Source: a virus. Taken from it: a DNA stretch of 31,809 nt. The translations under genes and the position numbers were made by a program. Every line of letters begins with the position of its first letter. Position 1 is the stretch's first letter. Shown here one piece after another: positions 6,952 to 14,865 of the stretch. The stretch covers positions 1 to 31,809 of IMG/VR virus record IMGVR_UViG_3300030090_002903, one strand, 5' to 3'. The notes beneath the pieces were generated by a model that was given only the letters and a program-made list of their open reading frames with translations, did no database searches and was not told the DNA's origin.

Positions 6952-7361
6952 GTAGTGCAGTATGGTTTTGGAAGTTTGGTATTCCCCTATCCAGCTTTAA
7001 ATTTCCTTACACTATTAAATCCCCTATAACGTATGAAAATAAAACTTTTGAATCAGAAAAAGATATTTGGGAAGAAATAGAATTAATAATAGATACAAGC
7101 AAAACAACAAAAAGAAGCATTGGGCAAGACCTTTTCTTTTTGATTCCAATGTTTGCTGACCCAAATGTTATTTTAGAACAAGAATATTTTTTACTGATTC
7201 AAGATTGGCAATCTTCAAAAATGTTAAACTTGCCAATAGCAAAAACACTGGGTGAAGCCCCAGCAGATTTAGTGGACTGTTTTTTGATTATTGAATCTGA
7301 AATGAACGCTATAGCAAATTATGAAAGTGTAAAAAATGGCAGTAAAAAACCTTTTAATTAA
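6637..7361 (+). CDS. Tail assembly chaperone, long frameshifted form (gpGT-type)
   Basis: The long form is read to codon AAC (6934-6936) in the first frame, then re-read from base 6936 in the -1 frame to the stop at 7359-7361, giving about 241 aa. The -1 frame is open from at least 6930 and plainly coding (GLSSAVWFWKFGIPLSSFKF, SIGQDLFFLIPMFADPN) yet has no plausible start of its own until ATG 7140, which is inside the coding stretch. This is the gpG/gpGT arrangement: the T part recruits the tape measure and tube. Its end overlaps the tape measure start by 26 bp. Confidence 0.85.
6930..6936 (+). promoter_or_regulatory. -1 ribosomal frameshift heptamer A AAA AAC
   Basis: In the frame of the short chaperone the codons read TCA AAA AAC GTC, so A_AAA_AAC matches the canonical X_XXY_YYZ slippery rule, with both tRNAs re-pairing after a -1 slip. 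GGGGA at 6943-6947 can pair with TCCCC about 40 bases on (within 6984-6990), a possible weak stimulatory stem starting 6 nt after the site. The zero-frame stop is at 6949-6951, only four codons past the heptamer, so unshifted ribosomes stop quickly. Confidence 0.85.
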
Positions 7362-9339
7362 AGTTGGAGTTGATGGAACTAGAAGTGCAATTGGTGCTTT
7401 AAAAGGTGTTGCTGGTGCAATTGGGGGTGTTGCAAAATCAGCAATTAGGGCTTTAACATCTATTCAAGCTTTTGCTGGAGTAGCTGGTTTAGGGTTGGCT
7501 GTAAGACAAGCTGGTAAATTTCAACAAGGTCTTTTAGAATTAAATACGCTTATAGATAGAGATTTAAACAGAAAATCTTTAAAACAATTATCAGTAAATT
7601 TACAATTTGTAGCTAGAGAAACTGGGCAATCTTTAGGGACTTTGACTAGAGCAAATTATGATATTATAAGTGCTGGATTTGCAGATGTAGCAGATTCAGC
7701 TTTATTATTAGCAAGTGCTTCTAAATTAGCAACAGCTGGAAATACTGATGTTTCTGTTTCAGCAGATATTTTAACTTCAGCTTTAAATTCATTTGGAGCT
7801 ACAGCAGAACAAGCTGGAGAAGTTTCAGATTTATTATTTACAACTGTTAGATTAGGTAAAACAACAATAGATGAACTAGGTGCTAGTTTAGGTGTAGTAT
7901 TACCATTTGCAAAAGGTTTAGGGGCTGACTTAGATGATGTTGGTGCTTCTATGGCAACACTCACATCTCAAGGGCTAAACACAGCTATTTCAGCAACAGC
8001 TTTAAGAGCAGTTTTTGTTTCTTTAACTTCTATGACAGAAAAACAAAAAAAGTCTTTTAAAGAAGCTGAAATAGAAATAAAAAGATTTGATGATGGAAGT
8101 TTAGACTTAGTTGGAACACTTACAGAATTAAAAGAAAAAATACCAGAAGGAGAATTAAGGGATTTTATTCCAAGTGTAGAAGCACAAACAGCAGTTAATA
8201 TTTTATCTTCTAACATTGAAGGTTTAGCAGATAATTTAGAACAAATGGGAGAAAAAGCTGGAGCTACTCAAGATGCTTTTGATATTATGGCTTCTGGTTT
8301 TAATTTTGAATTGAGCAGAATGGCACAAAATTTCAACACAGCTATAATAGCTATTGGAAATTCACTTATTGAAGTTTTAACCCCCAGAGTGCAACAAATA
8401 AATCAAATATTAAGCCATATTGGAAATATTGGCTATGATAATATAGCTAAAGTTATATTAAATAATTTTGGTGAAATTTTTAATAGACTTAATCAAATGG
8501 CTGTAACTTTAACAAAAGCCCTTAATTTTAAATTTAAAGAAATAGCTTTTTTAATTAAAGCTGAATTAGCAGATATTGTTCCATTTACTGGTAATTTATC
8601 TGAAGAACTAAGAACAAAAGCCCAGCAAATGGGAGAAGAAGCATCAAATCAAGCTTTATTTGCACTTTCACAAGCTAGATTAGGCTTTGAGTTTATAAAA
8701 TCAGAAATTAAAAATTTAAATATAGAAATTTCAGATGGTTTAGTAAAGTCTATGAATGGAGTAAATGAAACAACTGATAATACTACTGATGTTTTAGATA
8801 AAAATGCTGAAAAAACAAAAGATTTGAGGTCTAATTATCAAAAATTAACAGAAGGTGTTTTAGATTTTGGTAATGTATCGAAAGAATCTTTTCAAAAAAC
8901 AGCACAAGCTTCAGCATTACAAGCAAATTCTGCCCAACAAGCTTCTGAAAAAGTTGTTAGAAGTTTATTCATGGAAGCATTGGCAAGATTAGTATCAAAT
9001 ATTTTTCAAACTATTCCATTTCCATTTAATGTTCCAGTAGCTGGTGGAGCAAGTGCAATTTTAACTGGACTTTTTGATTCTGGTATTAAAGAATTAAGTA
9101 AAATAAAACTAGCTAGATTTGGAATGGATGATGTAGTTTCACAACCCACAATGATTATGGCTGGTGAAGGCAATCAAAGAGAAAGAGTAACAGTAACACC
9201 CTTAGACGGTGCAAACATGAGGGGTGGAAATCAAGGGGGTGGAATAGTTCTTAACATTTCAGCACCTCTATTAGATGATACAGTGGTAGATAGAATCATT
9301 CCAGCAATAAACAAAGCTACTAAACTTGGAATTTCTTAA
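7336..9339 (+). CDS. Tail tape measure protein
   Basis: The 667-aa protein has the tape-measure pattern: a short beta start (MAVKNLLIKVGVDGTRSAIG), small-residue helices, then a long helical region with LGTLTRANYDIISAGF, LATAGNTDVSVSADILTSAL, LGASLGVVLPFAKGLGADLD and the following NTAISATALRAVF, as in the TP901-type tape measure core. Hydrophobic Gly/Ala-rich stretches lie near residue 560 (FPFNVPVAGGASAILTGLFD). At about 0.15 nm per residue the tail would be near 100 nm. The longest gene here apart from the tip and fibre, it follows the chaperone pair as expected. Confidence 0.9.
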   Translation: MAVKNLLIKVGVDGTRSAIGALKGVAGAIGGVAKSAIRALTSIQAFAGVAGLGLAVRQAGKFQQGLLELNTLIDRDLNRKSLKQLSVNLQFVARETGQSLGTLTRANYDIISAGFADVADSALLLASASKLATAGNTDVSVSADILTSALNSFGATAEQAGEVSDLLFTTVRLGKTTIDELGASLGVVLPFAKGLGADLDDVGASMATLTSQGLNTAISATALRAVFVSLTSMTEKQKKSFKEAEIEIKRFDDGSLDLVGTLTELKEKIPEGELRDFIPSVEAQTAVNILSSNIEGLADNLEQMGEKAGATQDAFDIMASGFNFELSRMAQNFNTAIIAIGNSLIEVLTPRVQQINQILSHIGNIGYDNIAKVILNNFGEIFNRLNQMAVTLTKALNFKFKEIAFLIKAELADIVPFTGNLSEELRTKAQQMGEEASNQALFALSQARLGFEFIKSEIKNLNIEISDGLVKSMNGVNETTDNTTDVLDKNAEKTKDLRSNYQKLTEGVLDFGNVSKESFQKTAQASALQANSAQQASEKVVRSLFMEALARLVSNIFQTIPFPFNVPVAGGASAILTGLFDSGIKELSKIKLARFGMDDVVSQPTMIMAGEGNQRERVTVTPLDGANMRGGNQGGGIVLNISAPLLDDTVVDRIIPAINKATKLGIS

Positions 9340-11576
9340 TGGCTTTAACCCTACATTCAAACTATAGCAATGCTTTAGGGAATGAAATTCTTGAAAATTG
9401 GCTGTTTCTTTTTTACTATGTTGATTCCCCATCTTCAACTAATACTAGCTTTTTAGGTCTTTCATATAAAGATATTACAATTACACATGATGCTGGAGGT
9501 AGCTCAGTAAGTCAAGCATTTTCTGGAGTAGTTTTAAACACAGCAACAATCAGACAATCATGGAATCCAGCAACAAGCAAAGTAACAACATCAAATTTAT
9601 CTGTTGATATTGCTAATTTTACACACAGTTCAAATCCAGTTTCAGAAGAATTATTTGGAGGTTCAAACAAATATATAAATAGAGCTGTAAGAATTTATTC
9701 TGTAGTTGGAACTAGCACAAGACTAGACCAATCTTTACAAATATTTGAAGGAACTTTAGAAAGCATTACACATAATGTAGATAAACTTTCTTTACAGTTA
9801 TTATCAGCAAGACCTTTTGATGGTATAGAAATACCAAACAAAGTAAGTAATAGGGGAAAATTTTTCCCAGTTGTTTATGGTAATTACACACCAGAAACCA
9901 GCACAAATTCATCACCCCAAGAGATATTATCAGCTGTAGTATATCCAGCACCAATGGATGAAATATCTGTAAATGAATTTAATGTTTTAGTTCATGATAA
10001 TATTAGTGGAGATAGAACTGTTCATTACCATGAAACCAATGGTTCAACAGCTAATAAAGAATTATTTGCACCTTTAGAAGATATTCCTTCAGCAACAATA
10101 GCTTCTGGAGATGCTCACAAACTACAAACTAATATTAATTTAGATAGAACTTTTATTTCAAGACCATTAACTGTAATTAATGAAGAAGATTTTAGTGATT
10201 TCAGCAACACCTCAAACATGATTGATGGAGATGTTAGCACTTCTGGAAGTTTATCTGAAGAATCTGTAGCTAATTCATCTGGTGATTTAACAACTTCAAC
10301 AAGTGTATCAGTAACAAAAAAATTAAATTTTGGACTTCCAAAGTTTGACCATGAATTAACAGAATTTAGCACAAGATTTAGAGTTGGATTATCAGCAGTA
10401 GATACAAGAATAGATGCCAGTGCTGATTCATTATCATATTCTATAGTATTAACAGATTTAACTTCTACAGATGATGACACTATAGTTACTTTTTCTGGAA
10501 CACAATCAAGGTCTGGAAGTGGTGCTGAAAATGCAACGACTTCAGCTGTTTCTACTGCAACTTATACAGAAGTAAAAGTAGTAGGCGACCAGATACCAGA
10601 TAAAATAGAATTACAAGTAACTGTAAATTTAGAAAATACAACTACAGCTAATGCTGGAAATGTTTTAATTACTAATTTTTCACTGAACATTTTTGAAGTT
10701 ACTTTTGTTGCTAGGTGTAAAATCCCAACTTCAACAAGTGCTTCTGATAAAGGAATTGCTTCTAATGAAGCTTTAAAAAATATTGAAAAATTTTATATCG
10801 GAGCAGATGGTTTTTCTCAAGGTTATTCTGGTGGTAGTGGAGTTTGTAATACACCATCTGAAATTATAAGAGATGCTGTTGATAGATTTGCAGATTTTGA
10901 TAACACAGATTCAACAAGCTTTACAACAATGAATAATGATAGAGCAGATTTTGAAATGAGGGTTTGGTTAACTGAACAAGTAAGTTTAAAAGCTTTTTTA
11001 GATAAGTTAGCTTATGAAGGGTGCTGTCCATATTACATTAGAGGAGATGGAAAACTTGGATTTGTTCATGTGGCTGACAGCCCATCAACTGCTCATACAT
11101 TAGATAAAAATGATTTTACTTCTATTAATATATCACATACTACACCAAGTGAATTAATAACTGGTGTTAGGGTTTATAGCAATAGAAGCCCAGTAGATAA
11201 TAGACATTTAACTTTTACTTCTAATATATTAAACAGTACGCCAAGGACTAATTATTTTGGTGGTAGCAGTATAAAGAATATAAGACAAATTAAATTAGAT
11301 TATTTAGTAGATGCAATTGGTTCAGCTTTTGGTGGTAATACTAATGATGATTTTATAGATTATTATGGTAAATTTTATGGGGATGTAAAAACTAAAATAA
11401 CTTGTGAAGTTATAAATCCAGCATTTTATTCAATGGAACTAGGGGACATTGTAGCTTTTAATAATAGTGCAATGCCAGTAAATGCTTTTGCAACAGCTTG
11501 GACTAGTTTGAAATTTACTATAACAAGTTTATCAAGAAGTGTAGGTAAATTAAATATAGAACTTTTAGAATTATAA
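9339..11576 (+). CDS. Tail tip / hub structural protein
   Basis: The 745-aa protein starts at the ATG of a TAATG overlap with the tape measure. It has a beta-rich N-terminal domain (LFLFYYVDSP, VVLNTATIRQSWNP), a central FFPVVYGNYTP stretch of the kind seen in tail hub proteins, a Ser/Thr-rich insert (residues about 290-450), and a C-terminal part with RDAVDRFADFD and KAFLDKLAYEGCCPYY, followed by hub-like beta strands. The position straight after the tape measure points to the distal tail hub, which anchors fibres and triggers release. No enzymatic motif is seen. Confidence 0.65.
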   Translation: MALTLHSNYSNALGNEILENWLFLFYYVDSPSSTNTSFLGLSYKDITITHDAGGSSVSQAFSGVVLNTATIRQSWNPATSKVTTSNLSVDIANFTHSSNPVSEELFGGSNKYINRAVRIYSVVGTSTRLDQSLQIFEGTLESITHNVDKLSLQLLSARPFDGIEIPNKVSNRGKFFPVVYGNYTPETSTNSSPQEILSAVVYPAPMDEISVNEFNVLVHDNISGDRTVHYHETNGSTANKELFAPLEDIPSATIASGDAHKLQTNINLDRTFISRPLTVINEEDFSDFSNTSNMIDGDVSTSGSLSEESVANSSGDLTTSTSVSVTKKLNFGLPKFDHELTEFSTRFRVGLSAVDTRIDASADSLSYSIVLTDLTSTDDDTIVTFSGTQSRSGSGAENATTSAVSTATYTEVKVVGDQIPDKIELQVTVNLENTTTANAGNVLITNFSLNIFEVTFVARCKIPTSTSASDKGIASNEALKNIEKFYIGADGFSQGYSGGSGVCNTPSEIIRDAVDRFADFDNTDSTSFTTMNNDRADFEMRVWLTEQVSLKAFLDKLAYEGCCPYYIRGDGKLGFVHVADSPSTAHTLDKNDFTSINISHTTPSELITGVRVYSNRSPVDNRHLTFTSNILNSTPRTNYFGGSSIKNIRQIKLDYLVDAIGSAFGGNTNDDFIDYYGKFYGDVKTKITCEVINPAFYSMELGDIVAFNNSAMPVNAFATAWTSLKFTITSLSRSVGKLNIELLEL

Positions 11577-11585
11577 GGATTTAAC

Positions 11586-11981
11586 ATGGCTATAAAATCA
11601 ATATCAGATGTAATTTTTTATGAACAAGATGGTTCAACAGTATTATGGAATCCAGCAGTACAACCAAATATAAGTGCTTCTTATGGTATAAATTATGAAG
11701 GAACAATTGTAAATCAAGCTTATGGGGGTGAAAAATACACCGTTCAAAAACATGGCAGAAGATATAGTTGGGTTATGGATTGGAGCTATTTAAGTGAAAC
11801 AGAAAGAGATAATGCAGACAATTTATTAGATTATGCAGATGGACAATTTCAGTTTTTTCAGTTTACACCAAACGGAGGAACTGATAAATATTCAGTTTAT
11901 TTTGACCAAAATACACATGAATTTCAAGAAATAGCTTTTAGAGTTTTTTCACTTTCTTTAAGTTTTATTGAGAAATTATAA
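11586..11981 (+). CDS. Minor tail protein, 131 aa
   Basis: AGGAT at 11576-11580 precedes the ATG. The product is beta-rich and aromatic (KYTVQKHGRRYSWVMDWSYL, GQFQFFQFTPNGG, FRVFSLSLSFIEKL), the look of small tail-tip proteins such as gpM/gpL-type or distal tail pieces. It is the last gene of the late tail operon; 490 bp without a good gene follow. The role is inferred from position and composition only. Confidence 0.55.
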   Translation: MAIKSISDVIFYEQDGSTVLWNPAVQPNISASYGINYEGTIVNQAYGGEKYTVQKHGRRYSWVMDWSYLSETERDNADNLLDYADGQFQFFQFTPNGGTDKYSVYFDQNTHEFQEIAFRVFSLSLSFIEKL

Positions 11982-12042
11982 CAAAAGTTGATTTTAGTAA
12001 ATTTAAAGATTTCTTAAAATATTTAGGAAAACACATAGTAAA

Positions 12043-12137
12043 ACTTAAAATTTTACGAAAACACCCCAAATTGCATTTAAGATACCTAACAGCTTCATTA
12101 TCAATGTCAAGTTAAATTGTTATACTTGTAATCAAAA
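12043..12137 (-). repeat. Inverted partner of the 28.1-kb element
   Basis: Read on the - strand from 12137, this begins TTTTGATTACAAGTATA, continues with CAA-n-TTAACTTGA-n-ATTGAT, and later has CTTAAATGCAATTTG and GTTTTC-GTAAAATTTTA. The same blocks occur in the same order on the + strand at 28056-28147. The first 38 bases differ at about three positions; the rest is less alike. Both copies lie in the two largest protein-poor gaps. The rest of the gap 11982-12379 holds AT-rich DNA, the palindrome at 12222 and the operator-like repeat at 12291. Confidence 0.8.
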
Positions 12138-12221
12138 AATAAAGAAAAATTGATTTATGATGCCTTTATTCAATTTCCTTGACGAGAAAAAAACGGTGTT
12201 TTTAGGGGTTTTTTTACCTAT

Positions 12222-12236
12222 AACGTGCAATACGTT
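12222..12236. promoter_or_regulatory. Small palindrome AACGT-N5-ACGTT
   Basis: AACGT and ACGTT flank GCAAT. Two CG dinucleotides in a short perfect inverted repeat stand out in this CG-poor sequence. It follows a T-rich run (12198-12215). It may be a protein-binding site or part of an origin; nothing further shows which. Confidence 0.35.
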
Positions 12237-12290
12237 CATTTTTATTTTTTCTTCAAATCTTAATTTTTTAAGTCTATACTAACTCTTACC

Positions 12291-12322
12291 ATACTGTATA
12301 ACTAAAAAGTTATACTGTATAA
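12291..12322. promoter_or_regulatory. Operator-like direct and inverted repeat
   Basis: ATACTGTATAA occurs at 12291-12301 and again at 12312-12322, exactly 21 bp apart (two helical turns). Between and across them lies a perfect 8-bp inverted repeat GTATAACT-AAAA-AGTTATAC (12296-12315). This geometry suits cooperative binding of a dimeric regulator. It is about 60 bp upstream of the early promoter at 12380, so it may control it. Confidence 0.5.
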
Positions 12323-12379
12323 GATAAAGAAAAAGTAATAGATAAATATATTAAGAGAAAAAAATAATCAAAAAAAAAC

Positions 12380-12409
12380 TTGACATCAATATTTCTTTAT
12401 GATTAAATT
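12380..12409 (+). promoter_or_regulatory. Early operon promoter
   Basis: TTGACA (12380-12385), 18-nt spacer, TAAATT (12404-12409), then five bases and AAGGATA (12415-12421), which matches the start-site box of the cassette promoters downstream (AAGGTTAA). It drives the operon starting at 12470. The spacer operator is poorly preserved here (TCAA at 12386-12389 only), so this unit may be controlled differently, perhaps through the repeat at 12291. Confidence 0.7.
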
Positions 12410-12419
12410 ATGTCAAGGA

Positions 12420-12442
12420 TAGTTGAGCTAGGTGGTCAACTA
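12420..12442 (+). promoter_or_regulatory. 5'-leader hairpin of the early operon
   Basis: TAGTTGA (12420-12426) pairs with TCAACTA (12436-12442) around a 9-base loop containing GGTGG. It begins within about 5 nt of the predicted transcript start and is followed by an A-run, not a T-run, so it is not a terminator. A stem at the 5' end could protect the early mRNA from decay. Confidence 0.5.
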
Positions 12443-12469
12443 AAAAAAAATAAAATGAAGGATATATAA

Positions 12470-12925
12470 ATGGATATTAATATTACATATACAGCAAGTC
12501 ATACAGATTATAAATATAATGATGGTGGCAGAAGTAAATATTTTAGAATGAGATATAAGAAAGATATAACTGGTGATTGTGTTATTAGAGCAATTTCAAT
12601 AGCACTTGATTTAGATTATAAATTTGTCTGGGAATCACTTTTTGAAATAGGAAAGAATATTGGACATTTGCCATGTGATAAAAGAACTTTTGAAAAGTTC
12701 TTAATTGATAATAGATGGATTAAACAAAAAACACTAACAATAAATAATAATAGAAAATATCAGTTACATGATTACCCAGTCAAAAATTGTATTGTACACA
12801 CTAGAAGACATTTAGTTGCTATTAAGAATGGTGTTGTAAATGATACATGGGATTCTAGGAATAAATATGCTTACTCATATTACACCGAAGTTCCAAGAGA
12901 TTTTAGTTTGGAGGAATCAAAATGA
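12470..12925 (+). CDS. Papain-like cysteine protease-fold protein (putative)
   Basis: The 151-aa protein, first in the early operon, has ITGDCVIRAISIALDLDY (Cys37 at the head of a helix), a middle TFEKFLIDNRW segment, and RRHLVAIKNGVVNDTWDSRN (His114, Asp125/Asp128). The order [GD]C-x-x-RA ... H-[LA]-VA-x-x-[ND]-G-x-V-x-D-TWD is a pattern I know from small phage proteins with a papain-like Cys-His-Asp core. Peptidase activity is inferred. AAGGA at 12456-12460 precedes the ATG. It overlaps the next gene by 4 bp (ATGA), so both are made together at the start of infection, a position typical of host-takeover proteins. Confidence 0.55.
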   Translation: MDINITYTASHTDYKYNDGGRSKYFRMRYKKDITGDCVIRAISIALDLDYKFVWESLFEIGKNIGHLPCDKRTFEKFLIDNRWIKQKTLTINNNRKYQLHDYPVKNCIVHTRRHLVAIKNGVVNDTWDSRNKYAYSYYTEVPRDFSLEESK

Positions 12926-13407
12926 ATTTAAAAACAGCAAAATTAATTTTAGATGAATATACATTGGCTGAATTTCCTATGAAACTTTTTAACCCTAATC
13001 TTCTTCTTAATTTTTTTAAGAAGCAACCTTTTAAATACTTTGAAGAAGATAAAGATAAATTTGATGAGTTACCAGAAATTGTAGAAGTCTGGAGAGGTGA
13101 ATGTTATGATAAGTATAATGAAGATATAATACCTATGTCATGGACTACTAACCAAAGAGTAGCTAAATTTTTTGCTCTAAGGTTCAGAAGTTTACATAAA
13201 TGCTGGACACTTACTAAAGGGTTTATAAATAAAAAAGATATTCTGTTTTTTACAAATGCTAGAAGTGAACATGAAGTTATACTTGACCCTAAAAAATTGC
13301 TTTATCAGTCAACCATATCAGCTACCCATGAGCCAGATTGTAAAAGGGCTTTTTGTAGATGCAGTTTTGATATGAAAAATATTAAACATTTAGAAAGGCT
13401 TAAATAA
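12922..13407 (+). CDS. ADP-ribosyltransferase-fold protein (putative)
   Basis: The 161-aa protein shows the R-S-E signature of mono-ADP-ribosyltransferases: Arg58 in EVWRGE, Ser73-Trp-Thr in PMSWTT, followed by the NQRVAKFFALRF helix, and Glu116-His-Glu118 in ARSEHEVILDP (the ExE loop), with the KDILFF strand in between. Such enzymes use NAD+ to modify arginine, other residues or nucleic acid; T4 Alt and ModA/B act on host RNA polymerase. A C-terminal tail has CKRAFCRC. GGAGG at 12910-12914 is the ribosome site. The R-to-S distance is short, as in small phage members. Activity and target are inferred. Confidence 0.6.
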   Translation: MNLKTAKLILDEYTLAEFPMKLFNPNLLLNFFKKQPFKYFEEDKDKFDELPEIVEVWRGECYDKYNEDIIPMSWTTNQRVAKFFALRFRSLHKCWTLTKGFINKKDILFFTNARSEHEVILDPKKLLYQSTISATHEPDCKRAFCRCSFDMKNIKHLERLK

Positions 13408-13623
13408 ATGTCAAAAGATAAAAGACAAGATTGCTTTACATATATGAAATATAAAAACTTATTTTTTAAAGATATGATTTGTATGAAAAATGTATGGGAT
13501 GATGATGATTCAAAAAGGTTGAAATATTTTAGCAACAAAAAAGGTATTACATATGCAACTGGCTTTAAATTAACTAAAGATGGTAAGTGGGTGCAAAAAA
13601 AGAAAACTGAAGACTTTATATAA
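13408..13623 (+). CDS. Hypothetical early protein, 71 aa
   Basis: The ATG abuts the stop of the ADP-ribosyltransferase-like gene. The protein is basic and aromatic (FTYMKYKNLFFKDMIC, KRLKYFSNKKGITYATGFKL), with a DDDD cluster at about residues 31-35. It has no membrane segment and no recognised family. Given its place it could be another small host-directed protein. Confidence 0.5.
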   Translation: MSKDKRQDCFTYMKYKNLFFKDMICMKNVWDDDDSKRLKYFSNKKGITYATGFKLTKDGKWVQKKKTEDFI

Positions 13624-13642
13624 TAAAGAGAAAGAAGGTTAT

Positions 13643-13834
13643 ATGATTATACAAAAAACAAAAGTAAAAAAGATGTTTAATCAACAGAAGTTACAGATAA
13701 CAGATGATGCTCTAAAACAAATTAATGATTATGTTTTTAGAGTGTTATATAATAAAACAGTAAAAGCCAGAGAAGGTAATATTAAAAGAGTTACACCAGA
13801 GCTTTTACATTTAATCGGAATACATGGGGGGTAA
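13643..13834 (+). CDS. Small histone-fold-like protein, 63 aa
   Basis: The start is ATG 13643, with AAGG at 13634-13637; an earlier in-frame ATG at 13580 lies inside the upstream gene and has no ribosome site. The pattern TKVKKMF...LQITDDALKQINDYV...KTVKAREGNIKRVTPELLHLI parallels the single histone fold of bacterial histones: short helix with KVK, loop, long helix beginning DA[LV]xxxNxxV and ending A-x-x-x-N, then R-V-x-PE and a short helix. The length (63 aa) equals that of a minimal bacterial histone. The likely role is binding phage or host DNA. The match is by eye. Confidence 0.5.
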   Translation: MIIQKTKVKKMFNQQKLQITDDALKQINDYVFRVLYNKTVKAREGNIKRVTPELLHLIGIHGG

Positions 13835-13835
13835 T

Positions 13836-14018
13836 ATGAATATATCAGATTATAAAAAAACATTATCACTGATAAGATTTTACAAAAAACTTTTAAAGCA
13901 AGGTAAAATTAAAACAGATGGTACTGCTAGTAAAAGATTAAAACAATTGTTAAAGATTAGAGAGGAGGGTTTTCATGAAGAAGGTATTGGACAAAATACA
14001 AGAATCACAACATTTTGA
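13836..14018 (+). CDS. Small basic helical protein, 60 aa
   Basis: GGGGGG at 13826-13831 lies just upstream of the ATG, which begins two bases after the preceding stop. The product (MNISDYKKTLSLIRFYKKLL, then KQGKIKTDGTASKRLKQLLK) is strongly basic and helical, possibly DNA-binding. Its last 44 bp overlap the next gene, which starts from its own strong ribosome site. The family is not recognised. Confidence 0.5.
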   Translation: MNISDYKKTLSLIRFYKKLLKQGKIKTDGTASKRLKQLLKIREEGFHEEGIGQNTRITTF

Positions 14019-14157
14019 TAAAATATATGACCATATAATTTTGATATTAAAAAACCTAAACAGCTTAATTAAATATCAATCTGAAAGCACAAGAATGTTG
14101 AAAGATAAAATAACTGAACTAGAAAAAAAGATACACCTTTTGCAAAAAGATGTCTAA
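13975..14157 (+). CDS. Small coiled-coil protein, 60 aa
   Basis: GAGGAGGG at 13961-13968, 6 nt before the ATG, is one of the strongest ribosome sites in the window. The product has an Ile/Leu-rich first half (YDHIILILKNLNSLIKY) and a Lys/Glu heptad second half (MLKDKITELEKKIHLLQKDV), so it likely oligomerises. It overlaps the replication initiator gene by 8 bp and may be its partner, but no family is recognised. Confidence 0.55.
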   Translation: MKKVLDKIQESQHFDKIYDHIILILKNLNSLIKYQSESTRMLKDKITELEKKIHLLQKDV

Positions 14158-14848
14158 GAGATTCATGGACACAGAAATTTGGAACAAGAGGTGGTTCAGA
14201 GTTTTAGAGCTGGAAGAAAAATTACTTTTCTTCTGGCTCATTTCTAAATGTGATAATGCTGGTGTATTAGCAGACTTAGATTTAGAATTAGCTGGTTTTC
14301 AAATAGGAACAAACAAATTCTTAGAACCAAATCAGATATTAGATATATTTCCAGATGTTGTTCAAATAGATGATTCAACATATTGGCTACCACAATTTGT
14401 AATCTTTCAATATAATGAATTAAAGGAACAATGTAAGCCACATCTATCAGTAATTCAAAAATTAAAAGAACGTGGATTGTATGGGCAATATGAGCAGTAT
14501 TTTACCAAGTCTAATAAAGTATCTAAACGACCTTCACAGTCTGAACAGCTAGAAGATATAGAAACTAATATATCTGAATGGCAAAAAGACTATAAGGGTG
14601 TTGATGTTTTAGGTGAATTTAAATCATTAAAAGACTGGTTAAAATCATCTGGAAAAAGAAAGCATGATTACAAAGCATTTTTTAGAAACTGGTTAAAAAG
14701 AGCTGGAGCAAATAAAAAAGAAGACATTAATAAATTCAAGTATTATTGTAAAGATTGTTCAGATGTTCCAAGCTTTATTGATGAAACACCAGAGCTTTTT
14801 AAGATGTGTGATAAATGTAATCAAAGAATGAGCTACAAGAGAATTTGA
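14150..14848 (+). CDS. Replication initiator / replisome organiser with C-terminal zinc ribbon
   Basis: The 232-aa protein opens KRFMDTEIWNKRWFRVLELE and continues CDNAGVLADLDLELAGFQIG, the signature of the winged-helix N-terminal domain of phage replisome organisers. The middle (residues about 130-195) has the DWLKSSGKRKHDYKAFFRNW segment seen in O-like/DnaD-like initiators. The last 35 residues hold C-x2-C ... C-x2-C (YYCKDCSD, FKMCDKCNQ), a zinc ribbon. It would open the phage origin and load the host helicase. No DNA polymerase gene is visible, so host polymerase is presumably used. Confidence 0.75.
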   Translation: MSKRFMDTEIWNKRWFRVLELEEKLLFFWLISKCDNAGVLADLDLELAGFQIGTNKFLEPNQILDIFPDVVQIDDSTYWLPQFVIFQYNELKEQCKPHLSVIQKLKERGLYGQYEQYFTKSNKVSKRPSQSEQLEDIETNISEWQKDYKGVDVLGEFKSLKDWLKSSGKRKHDYKAFFRNWLKRAGANKKEDINKFKYYCKDCSDVPSFIDETPELFKMCDKCNQRMSYKRI

Positions 14849-14865
14849 TATTATGTTAAAGAAAC

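Noticed and set aside
7140-7361. Independent gene starting at ATG 7140
   Set aside because: Coding sequence in this frame continues upstream to the A AAA AAC heptamer, so this is the end of the frameshifted chaperone.
12157-12282. 41-codon frame with two ATGs, hydrophobic product (MMPLFNFLDEKK...)
   Set aside because: No Shine-Dalgarno, T-rich DNA that makes Phe/Leu/Ile codons by chance, and it spans a regulatory palindrome.
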